A stretch of 64,000 nt of DNA from Actinomadura graeca (GTDB lineage: Bacteria; Actinomycetota; Actinomycetes; Streptosporangiales; Streptosporangiaceae): contig NZ_CP059572.1 in the NCBI RefSeq assembly GCF_019175365.1, positions 5,022,001 to 5,086,000 of the forward strand, in the 5' to 3' direction. The notes below the pieces were generated by a model. That model ran no database searches. It was not told the origin of the DNA and was given only the letters and a program-made list of their open reading frames with translations. The stretch's first letter is position 1. The number at the start of each line of letters is the position of its first letter. The position numbers were made by a program, and so were the translations under genes. Positions 57,228 through 64,000 of the stretch are shown here, piece by piece.

Positions 57228-57366
57228 ACGCGGGATCGCGGAATTCATCATGATCTTGCGGTTGTCTCCGGTGTCTTTCTCGGGGAGGGGGTCGGTGGAC
57301 CTGTTCGCTTTGTGCCCGCCGCGCAAAAACAATTCATCTCTGGGTGCGCGTGGCTTCACGCTCCGC

Positions 57367-57390
57367 GATAACACCCCTAAGTCTGTTATC
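57367..57390. promoter_or_regulatory. Inverted repeat GATAAC-N12-GTTATC before the second SARP gene
   Basis: Six-bp arms at 57367-57372 and 57385-57390, about 95 bp upstream of the SARP start. Possible operator; weak evidence. Confidence 0.35.
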
Positions 57391-57484
57391 AGGGGGATCA
57401 GACCCCGAGGGCCGAGCTAGGGTCGGGGGCGTGGGCGAGCATTTCCAGCTGTGACTTTTGACACGGACGGGGGTCGGTCGGCGG

Positions 57485-60400
57485 ATGCGTCCACTCATGG
57501 AATTCGGGCTGCTGGGGCCGCTGGAGGTTCGGCGGGACGGGGAGGAGATCCGGGTCGGTGCGCCGAAGCTGCGCGTGGTGCTGGCGGCGCTGCTCCTGCG
57601 GGCGAACCGGGAGGTGTCGCTCGGCGAGCTGACGGACGCCGTCTGGGGCGCGGGGGTCCCCGCCCAGCCGGTCCCCGCGCTGCGGGTGTTCGTGATGCGG
57701 CTGCGCCGGCTGTTCCCCGTCCCCGACCTGATCCGGACGATGCCGGACGGCTACCGGCTGGAGATCGACGAGGGGGCGCTGGACCTGCACCGCTTCGGCG
57801 AGCTGGCCTCCCGGGGCACCGCGCTCGCCGGGGACGGCGAGCTGGAGCGGGCCGGGGCGCTGCTCGACGAGGCGATGGCCCTGTGGCGCGCGGAGCCGCT
57901 GGCGGACGTGCCGTCGGACACGCTGCACATGGAGGCGGCGCGCCTCCAGGAGCTCCGGCTGCGGACGGAGCACCGGCGGTTCGAGGTGAAGCTCCGCATG
58001 GGCCTGCACCACGACGTGATCGGCCGGCTGCGCGAGCTGACGGCCGCGAACCCGCTGCGCGAGGACCTCTGGGCGCAGCTCATGCTCGCCCTGTACCGCG
58101 CGAACCGGCAGGCCGAGGCGGTGTCGGCCTACCAGGCGATCTCGGCGGGCCTGGCCGCCGAGCTGGGCGTGGCGCCCGGCCCGCCGCTCCGCGAGCTGTA
58201 CCAGTCGATCCTGGTCGCCGACCCGGACCTCACGCCGCCGGGCGCCGCGCCGGCCGAGGGCGTGGCCGAGCCGCCGCGGACGGGCTCCCAGCTGCCCCCG
58301 GCGATCGGGAACTTCGTCGGGCGGGCCGCCGAGATCGAGCGGATCGCCGCGCTGCTGGACGGCGGCGGGCGGGTCGGCGTCCCGGTGGTCACCGTGTCGG
58401 GGCCGCCGGGGACGGGCAAGACCGCGCTCGCCGTCCGGGTGGCGCACCAGATGCGCGGGTCGTTCCCGGACGGCCGGTTATTCGTCGATCTGCACGCGCA
58501 TTCGGCGGTCCGGCGGCCGTCGACCCAGACGGTCCTCGCGCGGCTGCTGCGCGCGCTCGGGCACTCCGCCGACGACATCCCCGTGGACGAGGACGAGCAG
58601 GTCGCCGCGTACCGGACGGCGTTGCGCGGGAAGCGCGTCCTCGTGACGGTGGACAACGCCGCGTCCGCGGCCGAGGTCCGCCCGCTCATCCCGAGCGAGC
58701 CGGGCTGCGCGATGCTGGTGACCAGCCGCAACGAGCTGACCGCGCTGACCGCGCGGGACGGCGCCCGCCGCGTCCGCCTCGACCTGCTGAGCGGCGGGGA
58801 GTCGTTCGCCCTGCTCACCGCGATCCTCGGGACGGAGACCACCGCGCGGCAGCGCGCGGCGACCGAGCGGCTCGCGGAGCTGTGCGGGCGCCTGCCGCTG
58901 GCGCTGAGGATCGCCGCGAGCAACCTCGCGGGCAGCCACCGGCCCGACATCGGCGCCTACATCCAGCGGTTCCTCGCGGGACGCCGGGTGCGGGCGCTCG
59001 CGATGGACGACGACGACCACATCGCCGTCGGCCGGGCGTTCGACCTGTCCTACCTGTCGCTGCCGCCCGGGGCCCGCGCGATGTTCCGGCTCCTCGCGCT
59101 GTTCCCCGGGCCCGACGTCGCGCCGGAGGCGATGGCCGTGCTCGCCGGCGGGACGCCCGGGGAGGCGGCGACGGCCCTGGAGCAGCTGGCCGCCGCCAGC
59201 CTCGTCCAGCGGCTGCCCGGCGACCGCTACCAGGTGCACGACCTGCTGTCGGAGTACGCCGCCGACCGTGTCCGGGCCGAGCACGGCGAGGCGTACTGCG
59301 ACGAGGCGCGGGCGCGGCTCTTCGACTGGTACCTGGAGGCCGTCGCGGACGCGGTCGTGGCGCTGTACCCGGAGTTCATCACGGCGATCCGCGCGACGAC
59401 CGAGCCCGCGGAGGGGCCCGCGGAAGGGCCCCCGCCCCGGTTCGGCCGGTCCCGGGCGCTGCACTGGCTGGACGCCGAGCGCGCCAACCTGGTCGCCGTG
59501 GTCGAGCACTGCTCCGAGCACGGGCCCCGTCCGATGGCGTGGAAGCTGGCCGAGGCGCTGGCCTGGCACCTGGGCATCGGCGGGCACCACACGGAGTACC
59601 TCGCGGCGGCGCGGGCCGGGCTGCACGCCGCGCGCGCCGAGGGGAACGCGGCCGCCGAGACGGCGATGATCGGCTGCCTGGTCTGGGAGCACCGGAAGCT
59701 CGGCGACCTCGGCACCGCGCTGGAGTACGTCACCGGAGCCCTCGCCGGCGGCGACCCCGCCGACCCGGGCCGGCCCCTGCTGATGGTCTGGCACGGGTCC
59801 GTCCGGCTCGAACGGGGCGAGCTGGAGCGGGCGCGGCAGTGCTTCGCCGAGGTCGCGGAGCTGGCCGAGGCGGACGCGCTGCCGCCGTTCCTGTTCGGCG
59901 CGGTGCCGCTCGGGCTGGGCGCGGCGGCGATGATGGCCGGGGACTTCGGGCGGGCGCTGCCGCTGCTGGAGGAGGCGCTGGCGGCGGCGACGCAGGGGCA
60001 GCCGACCGTCCAGCGGGTCGAGTGCCTGATGGTGGTCGGACGGTGCCTGCTGATGATGGGACGGTGGAAGCGCGCCGCCGAGGTGCTGCGCACGGCAGCG
60101 CGCGAGGCCGCCGGGCTGGAGACCCGCTACCACCGGGCGGAATGCCTCGCCTACCTGTCCGTCGCCCTCACCGAGACCGGCGACCGGACGGAGGCGTTCG
60201 AGGTGGCCCAGGAGGCGCTCGCCCAGTCGCAGGGGCTGCGCACCCGGTGCATCGCCATCAGCGTCTGGAACGCGGTCGGCGCCGTGTACCGCCATCGCGG
60301 CGACTACGGCGAGGCCATGGAGGCGCACGAGCGCGCCTTGGCCGCGGCGGTCCAGACCACGATCCACCCCTACGGCATGGCCGAATCCCACCTCGGCCTT

Positions 60401-60544
60401 GCCCGCACGCACTACACCGCGGGCCGCCTCGACGAGACGCACGAGGAGGCGCGGCTGGCGCTCGCCACGGCACAGCAGTTCGGCTTCGAGCATCTCGGCA
60501 CCCTGGCGCGCCACCTCCTCACCAAGGTCGCCCTGGCGTCCTGA
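57485..60544 (+). CDS. Large SARP (AfsR-type) regulator with NB-ARC and TPR domains
   Basis: 1019 residues from ATG 57485 (ATG 57497 is also possible). Order: winged helix (GLLGPLEVRRDGEEIRVG), BTAD to about 250, NB-ARC with GPPGTGKTALAVR and VLVTVDNAASAAEV, then about 450 residues of TPR-like helices (for example LEYVTGALAGGDPADPG, LPLLEEALAAATQGQ). This is full AfsR architecture. It is convergent with the NRPS gene and separated by a hairpin, so it probably activates that cluster from its own promoter. Confidence 0.93.
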   Translation: MRPLMEFGLLGPLEVRRDGEEIRVGAPKLRVVLAALLLRANREVSLGELTDAVWGAGVPAQPVPALRVFVMRLRRLFPVPDLIRTMPDGYRLEIDEGALDLHRFGELASRGTALAGDGELERAGALLDEAMALWRAEPLADVPSDTLHMEAARLQELRLRTEHRRFEVKLRMGLHHDVIGRLRELTAANPLREDLWAQLMLALYRANRQAEAVSAYQAISAGLAAELGVAPGPPLRELYQSILVADPDLTPPGAAPAEGVAEPPRTGSQLPPAIGNFVGRAAEIERIAALLDGGGRVGVPVVTVSGPPGTGKTALAVRVAHQMRGSFPDGRLFVDLHAHSAVRRPSTQTVLARLLRALGHSADDIPVDEDEQVAAYRTALRGKRVLVTVDNAASAAEVRPLIPSEPGCAMLVTSRNELTALTARDGARRVRLDLLSGGESFALLTAILGTETTARQRAATERLAELCGRLPLALRIAASNLAGSHRPDIGAYIQRFLAGRRVRALAMDDDDHIAVGRAFDLSYLSLPPGARAMFRLLALFPGPDVAPEAMAVLAGGTPGEAATALEQLAAASLVQRLPGDRYQVHDLLSEYAADRVRAEHGEAYCDEARARLFDWYLEAVADAVVALYPEFITAIRATTEPAEGPAEGPPPRFGRSRALHWLDAERANLVAVVEHCSEHGPRPMAWKLAEALAWHLGIGGHHTEYLAAARAGLHAARAEGNAAAETAMIGCLVWEHRKLGDLGTALEYVTGALAGGDPADPGRPLLMVWHGSVRLERGELERARQCFAEVAELAEADALPPFLFGAVPLGLGAAAMMAGDFGRALPLLEEALAAATQGQPTVQRVECLMVVGRCLLMMGRWKRAAEVLRTAAREAAGLETRYHRAECLAYLSVALTETGDRTEAFEVAQEALAQSQGLRTRCIAISVWNAVGAVYRHRGDYGEAMEAHERALAAAVQTTIHPYGMAESHLGLARTHYTAGRLDETHEEARLALATAQQFGFEHLGTLARHLLTKVALAS

Positions 60545-60608
60545 ACAAGAAGCACCGCCCGGCGCGGGACGCCCCCAGGGGTCGCCCGCGCCTCGGGGTG
60601 TGCTTTGA

Positions 60609-60639
60609 GCGGGTACCGGCCGCGCCAGCCGGTACCCGC
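60609..60639. terminator. Hairpin between the convergent SARP and NRPS genes
   Basis: Perfect 12-bp arms (GCGGGTACCGGC at 60609-60620 and complement at 60628-60639) with a 7-nt loop. It can end both transcripts. Confidence 0.8.
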
Positions 60640-60654
60640 GTTCTCCAGCCGGGG

Positions 60655-63600
60655 TCATGTGCCCCCGGCCGTGTCCTTCAGTGCGCCGACCCGGGTCCGG
60701 GGGTCGGCGGCGAAGCCTCGCAGGATGGCGCCGAACCGCGCCGCGATCTTCTCGACGGCGTGACGGGCGAACACGTGCCGCTGGTACTGGAGGCCGACCC
60801 GCAGGTGCGGGTCCTCGATCGCCGCGACGCCCAGCGGGTAGTGCGAGCCGCTCGACACCGCCATGCCGGTGACCGTCACCCCGGCGGCGGTGTTGGCCTC
60901 GCGCAGCGCGGCCCGGTCGATGGGATACGACTCGAACACCACGAGGGTGTCGAAGAGGCCGCCCCGGCCGGTGGGACGCTCGACCCCGGCCGGACGGTGG
61001 TGATGGTGGTCCAGGAGCGCCGCCTGGCCCGCCTGCACCGAGGCCGCCAGCTCCGCCAGGGTGGCGTCCGGCGCGCACCTCACGCGTACGGGCACGTTGT
61101 TGATGAACAGCCCGACCATGGAGTGGACGTCCGGCACCGCGGGCGGGCGGCCCGACACCGTCGCGCCGAACACCACGTCCGGGCGGCCGGTCAGCCGTCC
61201 GAGCAGGACGCCCCAGGCCACCTGGACGACGGTGTTCAGCGTGACGCCCAGCTCGGTGGCCCGCCGCGCCAGCTCGCGCGCCTCGTCCACCGGGAGCGGG
61301 ACGTTGACGAGGCCGAAGCCCTCCCACGCGGCCTCGGACGCCGTCTCGGGGGCGAGCAGGGTCGGCCCGCCGAGCCCGTCCAGCTCCGCCGCCCACGCCC
61401 GGGCCGACTCCTCGTGGTCCTGTGCGGCCAGCCATTCCAGGTAGTCCCGGTACCGCGGCGCGGGTGGCAGCGCCGACGGGTCGCCGGCCGATCCGTAGAG
61501 CCGCAGCAGCTCCTGCATGAACAGCGGGCTCGACCAGCCGTCCAGCAGCACGTGGTGGGTGGAGAACACCAGTTCCGAGCGGTCCGCGCCCAGGGTGACG
61601 AGCGTCATCCGCAGCAGCGGCGGCGTCGCGGGGTCGAAGTGGGCGTCGCGGTCCTCGGCCAGGAGCTCTTGCAGCGCCTCGTCGCGTTCGTCCTCGCCGA
61701 GGCCGGTGAGGTCGAGGTGCCGCCACGGGAGCCGGACGCCGTCGACCACGAGCTGGACCGGGCCGCCGGACGCGCCGTGGACGAACGCCGTCCGCAGGTT
61801 GGGGTGACGGTCGAGGAGGGACTGTCCCGCCGCGCGCAGCCGGTCCGGGTCCACGCGGCCGGACAGGTGGATCACCAGCTGCATGTGGTAGGCGTCGAAC
61901 CCCGTGCCGGCGGCCATAGCGTGGACCAGCAGCTCGGGCTGCAACGGGGCGAGGGGCCACACGTCCGCGAGTCCGGGGTGGCGTTCCCGCCACGCCTCCA
62001 GCTCACCGGGGCGCACCGGGACCATCGGCCCGGCCGGCGGGACGCGGCCGCCGTGCTCCGCCGCGTGCCGGGCCAGCCCCTCCAGCGCGTCCGACCAGAG
62101 GCCCACCAGCTCCTCGACCTCGCCGCGGGACAGCACGCCCGTGGGGAACGCGACGCGGGCGCTCAGCCGCGGGCCGTCGTCGCCGTCGGACACGTACGCG
62201 TTGACGTCCAGCACCGCCAGCGCGGGGATCCCCGCGTCGGGCTCCGCGAGCAGCTCGGCGGCGTCGGCGGCCTCGGTCCAGCCCGTCCCGCGCAGGTCCT
62301 CCGGCATGTCAGCCGCGGAGAAGCGGCCCAGGTAGTTGAAGGCGATCTGGCCGGTGGGGTACGGCTCCAGCTCGGCCGCGGTCTCCGGGTTCAGGTACCG
62401 CAGCAGCCCGAAGCCGATGCCCTTGTCGGGCAGCGCCGCCACCTGCTCCGCGACCCGGGCGACGGCCTCGCCCGCGGCCCGGCCGCCGTCCAGGGCGTCC
62501 TCCGCGTCGATGCCGCCGATGTCGAGACGGACCGGGAACACGCTGGTGAACCAGCCCAGGGTCCGGGAGACGTCCGCCCCCGGCACCACCTGCTCCTCCC
62601 GGCCGTGCCCCTCGACCCGCAGCAGTACCGACGACCCGTGGACGCCCCGCCTGCGGCGCCACTCGGCGACCGCCAGCGCCAGCCCGGCCAGCAGCCCGTC
62701 GTTGACCCCGCCGCCGGACGCCGCCGGGACCGCCGTCACCACCGCCTCGGTCAGCGGCGCCGGGAGCCGCAGCCACACCGTGTCGACGGTGGACATGACG
62801 TCCGCCGCCGGATCGAGCGCCCGGGACCCGAGCAGCGGGTCGGGGCCGTCCAGCACCGACCGCCAGACCGGCAGCTCCGCCACCCGCGCCGGGTTCGCGG
62901 CCTCCTCGGCGAGCGCGTGCGACCACCGCCGCATCGACGTCCCCACCGGCGGGAGCGCCGGGGCCTCACCGGCGGCGATCCGCTCCCACGCCGCCGCGAG
63001 GTCGGGCAGCAGGATCCGCCATGACACGCCGTCCACGACCAGATGGTGCAGGACGATCAGCAACCGGCCCGGCCCGCGCTCCGCGGCGAACCACACGAAC
63101 TGCGCCACGACACCGGCGGACGGGTCGAGCCTGCGGCCGGCCGCGTCCAGTTCCGAGACCGCGAGCCCCCGCCACCGCTCGTCCCAGCGGCCGTCGCACT
63201 CGACGCGGCGGAGCAGCCCCGCCGCGTCGATCGAGCCGGGCGCGCCGACCTCCAGCGACCCGCCGTCGGCGACGAGCCGGGACCGCAGGAGGTCGTGGTG
63301 GTCGAGGACCGCGCCCAGCGTCGCGGTCAGGCCGTCGTGACCGATGCCGTCCGGCAGTTCCACCACCATGGACTGCGAGAACCGGTCGAACCCGCCGGGA
63401 CCGCCGCGTCCCGGCACCTGCTCGCGGAACCAGCGCGCGACCGGGAGCAGCGGCATCGTGCCGGTGCCGCCGCCCTCGAACTCCTCCAGGACCGCGCCCG
63501 CGCCGGACCGGCCCCGCACCGCCTCGGCCAGCTTGGCGACCGTCCGGTGCTCGAACACCTCACGCGGGCTGATCTCCACCCCGTGCGCCCGCGCCCGCGA

Positions 63601-64000
63601 CACCACCTGGATGGACTGGATGCTGTCCCCGCCGGTGGCGAAGAAGTCGTCGTCCACGCCCACCCGCTCCAGCCCCATGACCTCGGCGAACACCCCGGCC
63701 AGGACCCGCTCCACGTGATCGCGCGGCGCCCGGTAGGTCTCCCCGGTGAACTCCGGGTCGGGCAGCGCCGCGCGGTCCACCTTCCCGTTCGGCGTCATCG
63801 GCAGGCGGTCCAGCACCACGAACGCCGACGGCACCATGAACTCCGGCAGCCGTCCCGACAGGAAGCCGCGCAGCTCGCCCGCCGAGACCCCGGAGCTCAG
63901 GTCGAAGTCGCCGTCGCCGAGCCCCTCCGAGCCGCCGGTCTCCAGCAGCCCCACCGGGACGACGTAGCCGACGAGCCGCCGCGCGCCCTCCGTCCCCGCG
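60655..64000 (-). CDS. Non-ribosomal peptide synthetase, C-terminal part (A-PCP-E-C)
   Basis: About 1115 residues are visible and the frame runs past the right edge. The end of an adenylation domain (NGKVDRAALP, motif A10) is followed by a carrier domain with Ser in GGDSIQSIQ (about 63623), an epimerisation domain (HHLVVDGVSW, FNYLGRF) and a condensation domain (STHHVLLDGWS, YPLGVA). No thioesterase, reductase or further adenylation domain follows before the stop. The module therefore loads an amino acid of unknown identity, makes it D-configured, and hands it to a terminal C domain. Confidence 0.95.
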   Translation of the reverse strand, partial: AGTEGARRLVGYVVPVGLLETGGSEGLGDGDFDLSSGVSAGELRGFLSGRLPEFMVPSAFVVLDRLPMTPNGKVDRAALPDPEFTGETYRAPRDHVERVLAGVFAEVMGLERVGVDDDFFATGGDSIQSIQVVSRARAHGVEISPREVFEHRTVAKLAEAVRGRSGAGAVLEEFEGGGTGTMPLLPVARWFREQVPGRGGPGGFDRFSQSMVVELPDGIGHDGLTATLGAVLDHHDLLRSRLVADGGSLEVGAPGSIDAAGLLRRVECDGRWDERWRGLAVSELDAAGRRLDPSAGVVAQFVWFAAERGPGRLLIVLHHLVVDGVSWRILLPDLAAAWERIAAGEAPALPPVGTSMRRWSHALAEEAANPARVAELPVWRSVLDGPDPLLGSRALDPAADVMSTVDTVWLRLPAPLTEAVVTAVPAASGGGVNDGLLAGLALAVAEWRRRRGVHGSSVLLRVEGHGREEQVVPGADVSRTLGWFTSVFPVRLDIGGIDAEDALDGGRAAGEAVARVAEQVAALPDKGIGFGLLRYLNPETAAELEPYPTGQIAFNYLGRFSAADMPEDLRGTGWTEAADAAELLAEPDAGIPALAVLDVNAYVSDGDDGPRLSARVAFPTGVLSRGEVEELVGLWSDALEGLARHAAEHGGRVPPAGPMVPVRPGELEAWRERHPGLADVWPLAPLQPELLVHAMAAGTGFDAYHMQLVIHLSGRVDPDRLRAAGQSLLDRHPNLRTAFVHGASGGPVQLVVDGVRLPWRHLDLTGLGEDERDEALQELLAEDRDAHFDPATPPLLRMTLVTLGADRSELVFSTHHVLLDGWSSPLFMQELLRLYGSAGDPSALPPAPRYRDYLEWLAAQDHEESARAWAAELDGLGGPTLLAPETASEAAWEGFGLVNVPLPVDEARELARRATELGVTLNTVVQVAWGVLLGRLTGRPDVVFGATVSGRPPAVPDVHSMVGLFINNVPVRVRCAPDATLAELAASVQAGQAALLDHHHHRPAGVERPTGRGGLFDTLVVFESYPIDRAALREANTAAGVTVTGMAVSSGSHYPLGVAAIEDPHLRVGLQYQRHVFARHAVEKIAARFGAILRGFAADPRTRVGALKDTAGGT

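Noticed and set aside
57451..63024. Plus-strand frame of over 1800 codons across SARP and NRPS genes
   Set aside because: It lies out of frame with the SARP and antisense to the NRPS, both of which have full domain motifs; codon bias artefact.

Overview
The window is about 64 kb of very GC-rich DNA with many GTG starts, short intergenic gaps and actinomycete-specific families: DUF5753-type XRE regulators, DUF6879, a CGNR zinc-finger regulator, LmbU, SARP/BTAD regulators, a LuxR-type large ATPase regulator and a furA-katG pair. This points to a filamentous actinomycete of the Streptosporangiales/Thermomonosporaceae kind (Actinomadura-like). That placement is inference; no rRNA or other taxonomic marker lies in the window.

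Layout. 1-5.4 kb: an incomplete SARP regulator diverging from an imine-reductase-like NADPH enzyme, then a sensor kinase and a MarR regulator. 5.5-7.5 kb: a tight three-gene minus-strand cassette (membrane-anchored protein, AAA+ ATPase with striking Rubisco-activase motifs, and a 175-residue protein of possible HORMA type). This is one of the two best candidates for an undescribed system. 7.9-10 kb: small protein, DUF6879 and XRE/DUF5753 genes. 10-20 kb: secreted lipoprotein, I36 inhibitor-like protein, anti-sigma-type kinase, two DJ-1/PfpI proteins, an arginase-family enzyme, CocE hydrolase, peptide deformylase and a small membrane operon. 20-29.5 kb: DUF488, SAM methyltransferase, a second DUF5753 protein, a nucleotide-cyclase-like protein, acyltransferase, NADP glutamate dehydrogenase and an MFS transporter.

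29.6-36 kb holds the second candidate: an 18-codon ORF with a consensus Shine-Dalgarno, directly before a B12-type radical SAM RiPP maturase and a DUF5825 protein, followed by a MacB/FtsX-type ABC exporter. The maturase carries an in-frame insertion made of a GC-rich hairpin repeat that also occurs behind gdhA. 36-43.5 kb: TPR-CHAT protein with a degenerate catalytic site, a Cys/His partner protein, a CGNR regulator behind a long palindrome, a tyrosine phosphatase, a PadR regulator with a membrane protein, and LmbU.

44-64 kb is dominated by regulators (response regulator, LuxR-type ATPase regulator, two SARPs) ahead of a partial NRPS gene that enters from the right edge as A-PCP-E-C and ends with a C domain. 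In between are an LPMO-chitinase pair, an internally deleted cytochrome oxidase subunit I, a frameshifted phosphoribosyltransferase-like gene, and furA-katG with a second Fur paralogue on the far side.
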